64,000 nt of DNA from Parvularcula dongshanensis (GCF_014199615.1 NZ_JACHOB010000003.1:1-64000), one strand, 5' to 3'; numbered from the stretch's first letter, positions 1-9,387 are shown. Notes: a model not told the origin generated them from the letters alone. Numbers and translations are program-made.

Positions 1-1
1 A

Positions 2-94
2 CGCTCCTACCACGAAGACTTCACCACCGAAGAGAAGACCAAACGACAAGAACAAGGCCCCATGAACGGCGCCGCCGCGGTGCCAACACGATGA
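2..94 (+). CDS. 3' end of an unidentified gene (partial at window edge)
   Basis: An open frame enters from the left edge and stops with TGA at 92-94, giving a 30-residue hydrophilic tail rich in Glu, Lys, Gln and Arg and ending AVPTR. The piece is too short to assign to a family. It could be the end of a transposase or any other gene. Only the absence of stops and the position before a decayed glycosyltransferase fragment support it. Confidence 0.25.
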   Translation, partial: RSYHEDFTTEEKTKRQEQGPMNGAAAVPTR

Positions 95-128
95 GTGCTC
101 AGCGCATGGAAGCCATCAGAAGTGTCGA

Positions 129-455
129 ATGCTGACGGCTCGCGTCGACGGGGAGGTTCTCGAAGCGAGCATCGTCAATCCGACCTACGCACGGCCGGAC
201 AAACTTGCGGCATGCCTTCGGAGCTTGTGCCGTCTCAATGATGAAGTGACGTTCGAAGTCGTCGTGGTCGACGACGGTTCGCCCGAACCGGTCGCGCCTA
301 TCGTCAAGCGGTTCAAGCCGCAACTCGACATACGCTGTATCCGACAGGCGAACGCCGGCCCGGCACGGGCGCGGAACCTGGGAGCGAGCGAGGCTCGCGG
401 GCTATGGCTCGCCTTTACTGACGACGATCGGTTTCGCTCGGGAAGCCATACGTAG
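129..455 (+). pseudogene. Truncated GT2 glycosyltransferase fragment
   Basis: The 108-residue frame carries only the front of a GT-A family 2 fold. It has the nucleotide-binding strand (SIVNPTYARPDKL, normally S-V-V-I-P-T-Y-N-R), the VVVVDDGS motif, the NAGPARARNLG segment and the metal-site strand LAFTDDDR. It ends immediately after that strand, where an intact enzyme needs another 150 residues or more. No continuation was found in the other frames. It faces the sulfotransferase end of the glycan operon and looks like the remains of a former glycan gene. What is seen is the truncation; its loss by deletion is inference. Confidence 0.7.
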
Positions 456-617
456 GCGCGTCGGCGAAAGCGGCGCCGTCTGATCAACCGAAAGGCCCCA
501 AAGAATACCTCGACCGGAATGAATTGCCTTGCGCTGCATCGGCGAGACCCGAACGCCGGGTAGGGCGAGTTGCCGGCAGCGTATCTAGGCCAAATACGTC
601 TTGCGTCGATACGTGAG

Positions 618-1415
618 TCAAAGCTCGTAGCCCAAACGGTCCCACGCCCCCCGGCCATAGCACCGAGGCTGAAGGCCGTTCAGGTAACCGGCGTTCTGAT
701 TGCTGAGGGTAGCGAACCTGTCTTCGAGTTGAAGTTCGTGTTTTCTGGGCGGCAGCCCCAAAGCGCTTCCGATATGCGTCAGGACGGTATCAGGATCGTC
801 CACCATGTCTTCGTAACGCAAGACGATACTGTCGTTCTGGTCGATCGCATCTAGCGCCGCGTCGTAGGCGACGTGCCAATGGTAGACGAGATCCGTATGG
901 CTCGCGTCGCGCCACTTTGCCGTTGCTCCTGCGACCGCGCGCGGATCGCGGGCGAGGAGAATGAAGGCGGCGCCAGGAAACACGGTGCGAAGCCAAGCGA
1001 TCTTGGTCAAGTTCGGCGGGCTCTTTTCCAACAGGACCGGCGAGTCGCCTACCCGCCAAGAGGACCAACACGAAAGAAGCCTCTCACGCGCCGAGTTCGC
1101 CTCCTCGGGGCCCGGCGGCAATGGGTGCATCTGCGGCGAGAAGGCGAAGCGTCCGACGCCGCCATGCACCATCGCCGCCGGATAGACGTCCTGTAAGAAC
1201 TGCCCCTCGTTCTCAGGCACTGGTGCACGGAGGGCGGACAGATCGTAACGCGCGTGAAGTTGTTGCTCGAGGATCGTGGTTCCGCTGCGGTGCAAGCCGC
1301 ATACGAAGACGACCCGCTCTATGCCGTGAGGTTCTGCAGATGGACGCAGAAGCGGGAGGGGAGGACGCTTCGCACGGGCGATCGCCTCACGGATGAACCT
1401 CGGTCCGCCGCGCAT
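618..1415 (-). CDS. Sulfotransferase family protein (last gene of glycan operon)
   Basis: This 265-residue cytosolic enzyme probably transfers sulfate from PAPS to a glycan or lipid-linked acceptor. The 5'-phosphosulfate loop GLHRSGTT is at residues 40-47, and a second PAPS-binding segment, FILLARDPRAVAGATAKW, starts near residue 151. A longer frame is open upstream, but the ATG at 1415 overlaps the TGA of the preceding sulfotransferase (TGATG), which fixes the start. It is the distal gene of six co-directional, overlapping genes. The acceptor is unknown. Fold and cofactor are secure; a glycan substrate is inferred from the neighbours. Confidence 0.85.
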   Translation of the reverse strand: MRGGPRFIREAIARAKRPPLPLLRPSAEPHGIERVVFVCGLHRSGTTILEQQLHARYDLSALRAPVPENEGQFLQDVYPAAMVHGGVGRFAFSPQMHPLPPGPEEANSARERLLSCWSSWRVGDSPVLLEKSPPNLTKIAWLRTVFPGAAFILLARDPRAVAGATAKWRDASHTDLVYHWHVAYDAALDAIDQNDSIVLRYEDMVDDPDTVLTHIGSALGLPPRKHELQLEDRFATLSNQNAGYLNGLQPRCYGRGAWDRLGYEL

Positions 1416-2434
1416 CACATTTCCCGAAGGCCTAGCGTCTTTCGGACCCGTCGTTCGGCGCCGTCCGCAGCGAGCAGGCAGAGCGCGCTTGCCCTTCCGT
1501 GCCGCCTCGCAGGCTCGTCGCAGCTGAACGGGTAGGACAGTGCACGCATCTCGTCTTCGCAGTACCCTTCTATCATTGCGACTTGCCAAGGCGCGAGCTC
1601 TTCGCGCCAGCGCTCGAGCGCATCGCTCGATACGGGACGAGCCGCTCGGTCCTCATGCTCTCCGATCCAGCCGCGCCACGCCGTCTCGGCCGTCGCCTGA
1701 CTGCGAGGTACCGCCGTTCGCTGCGTCAGCATGGCGGAATCGAAAGTCTCGCCTAGGCGATCGCAAACGCGCTGTAGCTCTGCCTCGGGTGCCTTCACCA
1801 GCGATGCATAGGATACCGGCACGACCCTGTCGTCGTCTCGCCATCGCATGATGCTGCGTGCCGCGTCTCTCCAGTCCACGGTCCTATCCGCCGTGTGCAC
1901 CGCGAGCGAACGTCGCATGAGAGGCGCCGCCAGCCGTCCGGGCCGAAGCTGCTCGGTCACCCAAGGAGACTTGAGCGCGGAGGCGACGGTCGCGTGAGGG
2001 TCGCGATGAAGGAAGATCACGACCGCCTTTGGAAACCAGTCGAGGAGACGCTCGAGATAGCGGTAATGGCCGGGCGTCTTCTCGCCTGCGCGGGTCTTGC
2101 CATGTTCGGATGCGTGTACCGACAGAAGCGCCGCGAAGCAGGATTTGAAGCTGCGCTCGCCGTCCTCGTCGATCACGGTCAGGAGGCGATCCAGATCGAT
2201 GCCCGTGTTCCTGACGTTCCGAGACTGCCGGAGCTCGGACCAGAAGGCGTCGAAGTCTTCGGGTGCCTCGCGTGATCCTGCGCCATGCGCGTAGGCCAGC
2301 TTCATGTAGTGGGTCTCGGTCGGCACCGCGAAGACCGGATGAGCGGCGAGCATGGTTCGCATCAAGGTGGTGCCGGACCGTCCGGCGCCGACGACGAAGA
2401 CCGGCCGGTCGCAAGCACGCATCGACGGGGTCAC
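1415..2434 (-). CDS. Sulfotransferase family protein
   Basis: A 339-residue PAPS-dependent sulfotransferase. The 5'-phosphosulfate loop GAGRSGTT is at residues 16-23, directly after the first beta strand, and the second PAPS segment reads VVIFLHRDPHATVASALKS. The GTG start at 2434 overlaps the TGA of the upstream ABC transporter (GTGA); an ATG four codons later is possible. It shares little sequence with the next sulfotransferase beyond the PAPS loops, so the two probably act on different positions or acceptors rather than being a recent duplication. Confidence 0.87.
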   Translation of the reverse strand: MTPSMRACDRPVFVVGAGRSGTTLMRTMLAAHPVFAVPTETHYMKLAYAHGAGSREAPEDFDAFWSELRQSRNVRNTGIDLDRLLTVIDEDGERSFKSCFAALLSVHASEHGKTRAGEKTPGHYRYLERLLDWFPKAVVIFLHRDPHATVASALKSPWVTEQLRPGRLAAPLMRRSLAVHTADRTVDWRDAARSIMRWRDDDRVVPVSYASLVKAPEAELQRVCDRLGETFDSAMLTQRTAVPRSQATAETAWRGWIGEHEDRAARPVSSDALERWREELAPWQVAMIEGYCEDEMRALSYPFSCDEPARRHGRASALCLLAADGAERRVRKTLGLREM

Positions 2435-4239
2435 GACGACACGACCCGTGCCGAGCCGCCGCCGACTTCGATGATCCGGTCCGCGACCGCAGGGACCGCC
2501 GGCTGGTGAGAGACCGCGATGATCGTGACCCCGGGCCTGAGCGCCAGGACCGTCTCGAGCACGGCCGCCTCCGTTGCAGTGTCGAGCCCCGCCGTTGCTT
2601 CATCGAGGATGAGGAGCTTCGGCCGGCGCACGAGCGCGCGGGCGATGGCGATGCGCTGCCGCTGGCCGCCGGAGATGCGGGTGCCTCGTTCGCCTACGAC
2701 GTAGTCAAGACCCCCCGGAAGCTCGCGGACGAACGACCAGGCCCCAGCGGCCTTCAACGCCGCCTCGACCTCCTCGTCGGTCGCGGTGCCAGCGAGCGCC
2801 ACGTTCGCTCTGATCGTATCGAAGAAGAGCAGGACTTCTTGGGGGACGTAGCCGATCGACCGGCGCCATGCGCCCATGTCGACCTCACCGAGGGGAGTGC
2901 CACCGATCGAGACCATGCCGGCGCTGACAGGGGAGAGGCCAGTGATGACATCCATGAGCGTCGTCTTGCCCGAGCCGGACGGCCCCGTGATCGCGGTCAT
3001 GCGGCCAGCCGGGATTGTCAGGTCGATGCCTGAGAGGACTTGGTGTTCGCCATAGGTGACGGCGACGCCTCGGAGCGTGATGCCGTCTCCGAGTTGCGGT
3101 ACCCTTCCGGCGTGAACGCGAGGCTCGCGCGCCCGTTCAGCCGCGTGCACCGCCGTCATCAGCATGCCGAAGCTGTGTCCGTTGAGGACGGCGGCCTGAT
3201 AACGGCGCTGCACCTGACTGGCTTTCGTGATCAAGCGGTAGAAGACGACGGCAAGCACGACCAGTTCGGTCAACGGTACGCTCGTCTTCGTCAGCGCTAG
3301 GTAGAGGCCGATGGCGATGATCAAGGTAGCGATCGGGTCCCAGAAAGCCGCTGCGCTCTCGCGAGCGACGATCGCTTGCCTTTGCGTCTCCTCGAACGCC
3401 CGGGTCTCGTGCTCGAGGAGCGGCCAGACCTCCGTCTCCTGACCCATCGCCTTGACCGGTTTAATGGCCGCCAGGACCTCCGTCAGGCGGCTGATGATCG
3501 TCCGCATCACGATCGCTTGCCGCTTCCCGGCGTTTCGCGTCCGGCGAACGAAGGGACCGAAGACGAAGGCCATGAACGCGCCGCTGACGACTGCCAGCAA
3601 GGCTGCAAGCGGCGAGATGACGAGGACGACCGCCAGGTAGATGATCCCCTGGATCGCCTCGGCGGCGCACGCACAACTGTCCGCGTAAGCCCCCGCCGAA
3701 CGGTTCGCCTGATCCGACACTGCCGCCGTCAGGTGACCGGTCGGCTGGCGCGAGAAGTGCCGCCAGTCCGCCTCCGTGAGGGCCTTTATCAACCGCTGCC
3801 GCAGGCGAGTGGAGACCATGGCGGCCGTGAACCCGACTTGGCGCATGGCGAGCCACATCGCGATGGCCCGCAGCGTCATCAGGAGAACGATCAAGGTCAG
3901 AATCAACCCTAGCGTCGGCTCGATGCCTAGCGTCTCGAAGAAGCGTTCGGTGGCGCCGGGCGGCGCTTCGGAAGACCCTCCGCCGGCGTTTGGAAGAACC
4001 AGTCCGACGAGCGGCAGCAGAGCGACGAGGCCGACTCCCTCCGCCAAGCCCGCCAGGATCAGAAGCGCGATCATCAGCGCCGTCCGCAGCGGGTAGGCGC
4101 GAGCGAAGTAGGCAAGGAAGCCGCCTTCTTCCTGCTCTTCGGCAGGACCGACTTGTGCGCTCTGCACGGACGCGCGAGCGGACCGCTTCGCCATCACGTT
4201 TCTCAGCCGCAGTGTGGTTCGTTCCGCGAGGCTCGCCAT
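2431..4239 (-). CDS. ABC exporter, fused membrane and ATPase domains
   Basis: A 602-residue half-transporter of the MsbA/PglK type. The membrane domain spans about residues 45-350 and the ATPase domain about 385-600. Walker A GPSGSGKT is at 419-426, signature ISGGQ at 522-526 and Walker B LLILDE at 542-547. The frame is open further upstream, but ATG 4239 lies 2 nt after the stop of the double glycosyltransferase, matching the tight spacing of the whole operon. With three glycosyltransferase genes before it and two sulfotransferases after it, it probably flips a lipid-linked glycan across the inner membrane. The cargo is inferred. Confidence 0.88.
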   Translation of the reverse strand: MASLAERTTLRLRNVMAKRSARASVQSAQVGPAEEQEEGGFLAYFARAYPLRTALMIALLILAGLAEGVGLVALLPLVGLVLPNAGGGSSEAPPGATERFFETLGIEPTLGLILTLIVLLMTLRAIAMWLAMRQVGFTAAMVSTRLRQRLIKALTEADWRHFSRQPTGHLTAAVSDQANRSAGAYADSCACAAEAIQGIIYLAVVLVISPLAALLAVVSGAFMAFVFGPFVRRTRNAGKRQAIVMRTIISRLTEVLAAIKPVKAMGQETEVWPLLEHETRAFEETQRQAIVARESAAAFWDPIATLIIAIGLYLALTKTSVPLTELVVLAVVFYRLITKASQVQRRYQAAVLNGHSFGMLMTAVHAAERAREPRVHAGRVPQLGDGITLRGVAVTYGEHQVLSGIDLTIPAGRMTAITGPSGSGKTTLMDVITGLSPVSAGMVSIGGTPLGEVDMGAWRRSIGYVPQEVLLFFDTIRANVALAGTATDEEVEAALKAAGAWSFVRELPGGLDYVVGERGTRISGGQRQRIAIARALVRRPKLLILDEATAGLDTATEAAVLETVLALRPGVTIIAVSHQPAVPAVADRIIEVGGGSARVVSS

Positions 4240-4241
4240 GC

Positions 4242-6113
4242 TCAAACCGTCCTCGGCTCGGTCTTGCCGTCGAGGCGGCGCGCCCGCGCCCTTAGACCGG
4301 AGGGAAGCATCATGTAACCGAGCCAAGGGTAGAGGCGCAGGTTTCGGGGTTGCAAAGCGAGCGCGGTCAGAACGTCGGCACGGCCAAGCCAAGCGTGCCT
4401 GCCCTCGGCGCCGAGGCGGGTGCGGGCCGCTTCCATCGTAACGAGTTGGCGAAGGCCTAGCGCTGCGACGTCGAGTGCGTAGCGTCTGCGCATGATCGCC
4501 CTCGCGGCAAGGTCGTTCTCGACGTTACGGGAGCGCCTCTCGGCAACCGCGTCGTCCATGTAGCGGACGAAGGCGCCCGGTACCGCAAGCACCGGGAAGA
4601 ACCTCGCCGCGCGGAGGAGAAAGTCCCAGTCCTCGTTCGCCGGCAGCCCCGTGTCGAAGCCGCCGATCGTATCGGTAACGTTCCGTGTAAAGACGCAGGA
4701 GCTGCCGCTGCCGTGCATGACGTTACGGTGCAGAAGGCGCTGGAAGAGGTCGCCTTCTGTTGTCGGCTCGAACCGCTGGACGCCCCCGTCTGCGCCGATC
4801 GTCTCGGCCCCGGTGTAAGTGAGCGCATCGCGTGGGCCTGTCGCCAAGGCGGACCCTTGTGCGGCTAGCTTGCCCGGCAGCCAGACGTCATCCGAATCCA
4901 AGAGCCCGATGGCGTGCCCCGTCGCTTCACGTAGGCCACGGTTGCGGGCGGCAGCGACCCCTTGGTTCCTGTCCTGCCGCAGAAGCTGCAGCCTGCCGTG
5001 TCCGAGGGACGATACCGCCTCTGCGGTCCTGTCCGTCGAAGCGTCGTCGACGACGAGAACCTCGTGTGGAGGCGGATCCTGCGCCAGCGCACTCTCGATC
5101 GCCCGCACCGTCGCGTCCGGCCGGTTGTAGGTAGGGATGATGACGCTGATACTCGGAACCGCCAGCGCCCGGGTCGCCCCAGCCGGTAGCGGCACCTCCC
5201 GACGTGAGGGGGCAGGGCGCAAGGTTTCCTGGATCCGGGCGCTGCCTCGGCGCGCGATCTGACCTGCCTGGAGCCGGAATGGTTTCACGCCGAGTACTCG
5301 GCGCCGCTGTCGCGCCTCTTCGACTAGGTCCGGCGCTGCCTTCGCGTCTGCCTCGACGACCTTCAGCGCGTGTGCCAGCGGTGTTCGGTAGCGCGCGAGC
5401 TGGCCGTTGGCTCGCAGCCGCCCTTCGATCCCATCGAGGATCTGCAACCGGTCGGCGACACCCTTCGCAGTTAGGCGTTGGCCGCTGAGCGTTGCGCCCG
5501 GCATCGTGCCCTCGCGATAATAGGCGACGCCGCCCTGCGCGCGGTGCAGCGTCATTCCGTCGGCGAGCGCTCGCATCATCAGATCGCCGTCGTCGTTCAC
5601 CAACTGCCTGTCCGCCCAGCCCCCCGCTGCCGCGACGGCTTCGCGGGACCACAGTACGGCACAAGGGGGGCAGTACCACCCCGTCAGCCAAGCGGAGAGG
5701 TCGTCCTGACCCCACCCGCGCGGATCGCGGCGGGGCGGACCTGTCACCCAAGCTTCGTTCTCGAGACTAAGGTCCTGCCAAGCGCAGATCGCTGCGCTAC
5801 CGGACCGAACGGCGTCGCGCAGCCAGCGAAGAGCGTCAGGACCCAAGAGATCGTCTGCGTCCAAGAACAGAACGAACGGCGCGTCCGTCGCAGCTAGTCC
5901 TGCGGCGCGAGCGGGCGCCGCGCCGCCAAAGGGACCTTCGATCACCCGCGCGCCGTTCACCCGGGCAACGGCCGCCGAACCGTCCGACGACCCGTCATCG
6001 GCTACTACCACTTCTACTGGGCGCTGAGTCTGATTCGCGACCGAACGCAGCGCAGCGGCCAGGTAGGCCGCCCCATCCCGACAAGGGACGACGACGGCGA
6101 CGTCGGAAAGCAC
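4242..6113 (-). CDS. Tandem double GT2 glycosyltransferase
   Basis: This 623-residue protein contains two complete family 2 glycosyltransferase domains. The first starts at residue 4 (DVAVVVPCRDG) and has its metal-binding DADD at about 85-88. The second starts near residue 321 (SISVIIPTYNRP) and has DSDD at about 406-409. Such fusions usually add two sugars or build an alternating disaccharide. The start is GTG 6113, 2 nt after the TGA of the GT61 gene; the frame is open upstream but overlaps that gene. Donor and linkage cannot be read from the sequence. Confidence 0.88.
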   Translation of the reverse strand: MLSDVAVVVPCRDGAAYLAAALRSVANQTQRPVEVVVADDGSSDGSAAVARVNGARVIEGPFGGAAPARAAGLAATDAPFVLFLDADDLLGPDALRWLRDAVRSGSAAICAWQDLSLENEAWVTGPPRRDPRGWGQDDLSAWLTGWYCPPCAVLWSREAVAAAGGWADRQLVNDDGDLMMRALADGMTLHRAQGGVAYYREGTMPGATLSGQRLTAKGVADRLQILDGIEGRLRANGQLARYRTPLAHALKVVEADAKAAPDLVEEARQRRRVLGVKPFRLQAGQIARRGSARIQETLRPAPSRREVPLPAGATRALAVPSISVIIPTYNRPDATVRAIESALAQDPPPHEVLVVDDASTDRTAEAVSSLGHGRLQLLRQDRNQGVAAARNRGLREATGHAIGLLDSDDVWLPGKLAAQGSALATGPRDALTYTGAETIGADGGVQRFEPTTEGDLFQRLLHRNVMHGSGSSCVFTRNVTDTIGGFDTGLPANEDWDFLLRAARFFPVLAVPGAFVRYMDDAVAERRSRNVENDLAARAIMRRRYALDVAALGLRQLVTMEAARTRLGAEGRHAWLGRADVLTALALQPRNLRLYPWLGYMMLPSGLRARARRLDGKTEPRTV

Positions 6114-6115
6114 GC

Positions 6116-7291
6116 TCAAAGACCAGCCGCCTCCAGCGCGGCCGCCACGCGCCGGGGCGCGACGTAAAGGTCTCGTTCCACCGGCTTGGAAGGAGATCCC
6201 CCGACGCTCTCCGCTTCGACGATGGCGTAGTCGTGTCTCATGGCGCACGCCGTGGCGTAGAAGTTGGGATTGGGGAAGCCGGGATCGGCCATCTCGATCA
6301 CGGTCGCGCCTTCAGGACAGAAGATCTGGTTGGTGAGACCGGCACCGTGCGGCGCGGCCAGCATAGCTGTGCGGCCCATCAGAGCCAGCTGTTCGGGGAA
6401 AGACAGATCCTCCATGCGGACGCGTTCGAAGCCGGCGTCGCGGAACAAAGGCCACACCTCGTCCTCGTTGACGAGCCGCCGCCGCTCCGCGCCCGCACGG
6501 CTGACGTAGACGCGGGCGGTCGCAGGCGCCGACGGTTTGACGCGCAACGCATCGCCGGCCCGGCGCAGTAGGTCCGGTCTGAAGCGGTCGGTGACGAGCA
6601 GGGTGAGCCGCTCGGCCACCATCGGCCGGTCCGTAGGTATTCGGCGAACCGTATCCGGGTTCCAGCCGAGGCGGCGCAACGTGTCGTCCATGACCGCGCT
6701 GCGCCGGTCGGGCAGGACGAGGCAGTCGGCGATGCCAAGTTCCTTCAGCAAGCAGAGCTTCGGCAGGTGAGCGCTCAACCAGTGCGAGTGGTTGTGAAAC
6801 ACCCGCTCGGCGATCCAAACGGCGTCTGCGACCGAAGATGCGTTCGACCCGCTCAGAGTCTCGCGGAAGTGTCGCCGGTAATCGATTTCCCGTGTGCGGA
6901 GGGCTCTTCCATCTCTTCCGATGAGGCAGACATGGAAGTCACTCTCGGGGTCGGTATGGAAGGCTAGGGTGGCGTTCGGCAGCGTGACGAGGGCGGTCTC
7001 TCCAGACACCCTCTCAGGTACGTCACGGAAGGCGTAGCCCCACCAGCCCGGATCGCCAGGGAGGACTGAACGATCGGCAACGTTGATTGGCAGCGGATTG
7101 CTTTCACGCTGTGCGGGGGAAAGGACCTGGTAGGTGCCACCAGCGGCAGCAGTTGAGGCCGCGTTCAAAGGGCGCCGATCCATCCAGGCATGACCGAACG
7201 CCTTGGGCGGCAGATGGCGGCGCAACGCCGCCGCGGCTATGCGTGCCCGTTGGCGCGGCCTTGCGCGGTCCAGAACGGTCTGCGCCCTCAT
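6116..7291 (-). CDS. GT61 (DUF563) glycosyltransferase
   Basis: A 391-residue member of the GT61/DUF563 family found in capsule and glycan clusters. The central part has the HNHSHW segment. The C-terminal half carries YVSRAGAERRRLVNEDEV and the family hallmark LAAPHGAGLTNQIFCPEGA, followed by VIEM. No signal peptide is present, so it should act in the cytoplasm. Its ATG overlaps the stop of the upstream GT4 gene as ATGA. The sugar transferred is unknown. Confidence 0.88.
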   Translation of the reverse strand: MRAQTVLDRARPRQRARIAAAALRRHLPPKAFGHAWMDRRPLNAASTAAAGGTYQVLSPAQRESNPLPINVADRSVLPGDPGWWGYAFRDVPERVSGETALVTLPNATLAFHTDPESDFHVCLIGRDGRALRTREIDYRRHFRETLSGSNASSVADAVWIAERVFHNHSHWLSAHLPKLCLLKELGIADCLVLPDRRSAVMDDTLRRLGWNPDTVRRIPTDRPMVAERLTLLVTDRFRPDLLRRAGDALRVKPSAPATARVYVSRAGAERRRLVNEDEVWPLFRDAGFERVRMEDLSFPEQLALMGRTAMLAAPHGAGLTNQIFCPEGATVIEMADPGFPNPNFYATACAMRHDYAIVEAESVGGSPSKPVERDLYVAPRRVAAALEAAGL

Positions 7292-8454
7292 TGGCGTCGC
7301 TCGATGAGATCTGTGTAGGCGTCAAGGGTTGAGGCCACGTCGTACTGTCGTGCGCGGTCCCGAGCGCGAGCGCCCATCTCGGAGAGGGCACTAGTGTCCG
7401 ACAAGAGCGATTCCAAGGCTGCGCCCAAAGCATCCTCGTCTTCTGGCGGAACGGTTCGTCCGCACTCTTCATCCACGACTTGTGGCACCGCGCCAACCTT
7501 CGTCGCCAGCACCGGCAAGCCACATGCCATTGCCTCTAGGAGCGCGAGTGGGAGGCCTTCGCTCCTCGACGGCAGAACGTAGAGGTCGGCCGCTTGGAAA
7601 GCTCCTCGAAGCTCGTCGCGTGACAGGCACCCTGCATAGGTGATGCGATCCGCGACCCCAAGATGCGAAGCGAGGGCGCGCAGGTTCTCCTCCTCCGCGC
7701 CGTCGCCGGCGATCAGGAGCGAGGCGGCCCGGGGGGCGTGCGCAGCGAAGGCTCTGATCAGTGTGTCGAACCCCTTGACGGATTCCAATCGCCCGGCTGC
7801 GACGATCCGCAGATCGTTGTGGGGCCTCGCTTCGTCGCTTGCGGCAGACGGTTCGAAGGGGTGCCAGTACTCGGTATCGACGCCGTTCGGGATGACCCTA
7901 GGTTTCGCCTCGTGCTGGCAGTGTACGGCTGCATCGGCGAGTTCCTTAGACACCACCGAGACCTCGTCCGCCATGCGCAGGTACCAGGGAAGGGCGCGGC
8001 GCAGCGCGACGTTGTCGGCGGGCAGGTCGGCCCCATGGAAAGAGAGAACGAGGCGGTAGCGGAGGAACGGCTTCAAGAGGACGAAGTAGAGCGCTTCGCC
8101 CCGCGGGAAGTGCACGTTGACGACGTCGAAGCGCAGCCCCGCGAGGCGGTGGGCGAGCGCCGCGCCGTCGCGTAGAACCCGTCGCGCTACGCCTCCGGTT
8201 GTTTCGTTCGCGCTTCGCGTCGCTTTGAGGGGCAAGGCCCACGTGTCGCCGTCCGCATCGCCCCTCGATCCGTCGTCTTCGTCAACCCACGCATCGACGA
8301 CGTTGTGTCCTAAGCTGCGGAGGTGTCGAACCAGCCCCTCAACGACGACTTGGGTCCCGCCGCGCACCGCGCGGGGAGCGCCGGAGTACACTAAGACGCG
8401 CAGCTTACGGGATTGCGGCCGGCTGTCACTCGACGCTGTATCTACGGCATGCAT
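7288..8454 (-). CDS. GT4 glycosyltransferase (first gene of glycan operon)
   Basis: A 388-residue retaining GT-B glycosyltransferase. The N-terminal acceptor domain begins RVLVYSGAPRAVRGGTQ. The C-terminal donor domain includes VAAGRLESVKGFDTLI, and the E-x7-E motif SEGLPLALLE has its glutamates at residues 299 and 307. It is the first of six coupled minus-strand genes, so the operon promoter should lie in 8455-8562. It probably adds an early or branching sugar in a sulfated-glycan pathway; that role is inferred from its neighbours. Confidence 0.9.
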   Translation of the reverse strand: MHAVDTASSDSRPQSRKLRVLVYSGAPRAVRGGTQVVVEGLVRHLRSLGHNVVDAWVDEDDGSRGDADGDTWALPLKATRSANETTGGVARRVLRDGAALAHRLAGLRFDVVNVHFPRGEALYFVLLKPFLRYRLVLSFHGADLPADNVALRRALPWYLRMADEVSVVSKELADAAVHCQHEAKPRVIPNGVDTEYWHPFEPSAASDEARPHNDLRIVAAGRLESVKGFDTLIRAFAAHAPRAASLLIAGDGAEEENLRALASHLGVADRITYAGCLSRDELRGAFQAADLYVLPSRSEGLPLALLEAMACGLPVLATKVGAVPQVVDEECGRTVPPEDEDALGAALESLLSDTSALSEMGARARDRARQYDVASTLDAYTDLIERRQ

Positions 8455-8562
8455 CGCGGCAGTAAGCGGCGCGTTGGGTCGGAAAACAACGGCATCACTG
8501 TCACGAAACGGCGCGCTACCGTGTCGCTACGACGTTAAGTTCAGCCTATCTTTAGACGCTGC

Positions 8563-9110
8563 GTGAAGCTCGAGATGAGCGTCTTCTTCCGTACCCTCGC
8601 GCCCGGGGGGACGGTCTACCGTATCCGCGACATAAACGCTGCCGTCGCTACGACCTTGGCGGGCATCATGTGCTCCGAGATCGGCAGGCTCGAACTCAAC
8701 GAAGTCCAGTCTCAGCGAGCCGAAGTGACCGAGCGTATCAAGTTGGAAGTCGCCGATGCGGTCCCGGAGTGGAGCATCCAACTCCGCGGGCCGAGGTCCT
8801 CGACGTGAACCGAGATCAGGCCAGGCGCGACACGATGCGGCTCGAGGCCGACGGCAAACTCTACGCCGCTCAGAAGGCTGCGGAAGCAAGGGTGCTGGAG
8901 GCCGAGGCAGAAGCGAGAGCGACGCAGGTCGTCGCCGCTGCGTTGAGCAAGCACGGTACTCAGGCAGCCGAGTACCAAGTCGCCTTGAAGCAGGTAGAGG
9001 CTCTCGCAGTGATGAGCAGGAGGAATGGAAACGAGACGATCATCCTGCCCGCGGCGGCGCTCGACGCCTTCGGGAGGGTAGCAAGGCTTCTCAAAGGAAA
9101 CCCGTCATGA
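8563..9110 (+). pseudogene. Frameshifted, N-truncated SPFH/Band 7 protein
   Basis: Two overlapping frames together give the second half of a stomatin/prohibitin-like protein. The first frame (8563-8808) has YRIRDINAAVATTLAGIM and EIGRLELNEVQSQR, the end of the SPFH domain. The second (to 9110) starts in the stretch that reads RAEVLDVNRDQARRDTMR and continues with the typical Ala/Glu-rich coiled coil and ETIILPAAALDAFGRVARLL. The shift is near 8770-8795. The N-terminal membrane anchor and first half of the SPFH domain are missing, so the gene is broken both by truncation and by a frameshift. Confidence 0.75.
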
Positions 9111-9142
9111 TCTGGGCAGTCTGGTGGGTCTGGTTGATGCCG
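9107..9142 (+). pseudogene. Possible NfeD start remnant
   Basis: An ATG at 9107 overlaps the TGA of the broken SPFH gene as ATGA and begins MIWAVWWVWLMP. A Trp-rich hydrophobic N-terminus and overlap with an SPFH gene are typical of NfeD partners. The similarity fades after about 12 residues. A stretch near 9195-9235 (RGRARIGAERATL) in another frame could be a trace of the NfeD OB fold. This is an inference from gene order and a few residues. Confidence 0.35.
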
Positions 9143-9387
9143 AATGCCTCGGACCGCGCCGTCCCCGCTGCGATCTCCAGACGGCAATTCGAGGTGTCGG
9201 GGTCGCGCACGCATCGGTGCGGAACGCGCTACGCTTCACTTGGCGGCGCCGCTAACGCCTGCATTCGCTCGACTCTTCGGGCCGAAGGTTATGTGCGAAC
9301 GGTCGATCCGCATCATAGCCCCGGCCTCCGATGCCTCCGCAGCGCTCCCCCTATCGCTAGGGCTGGTGGCACCGTTATAGGCTCGGC

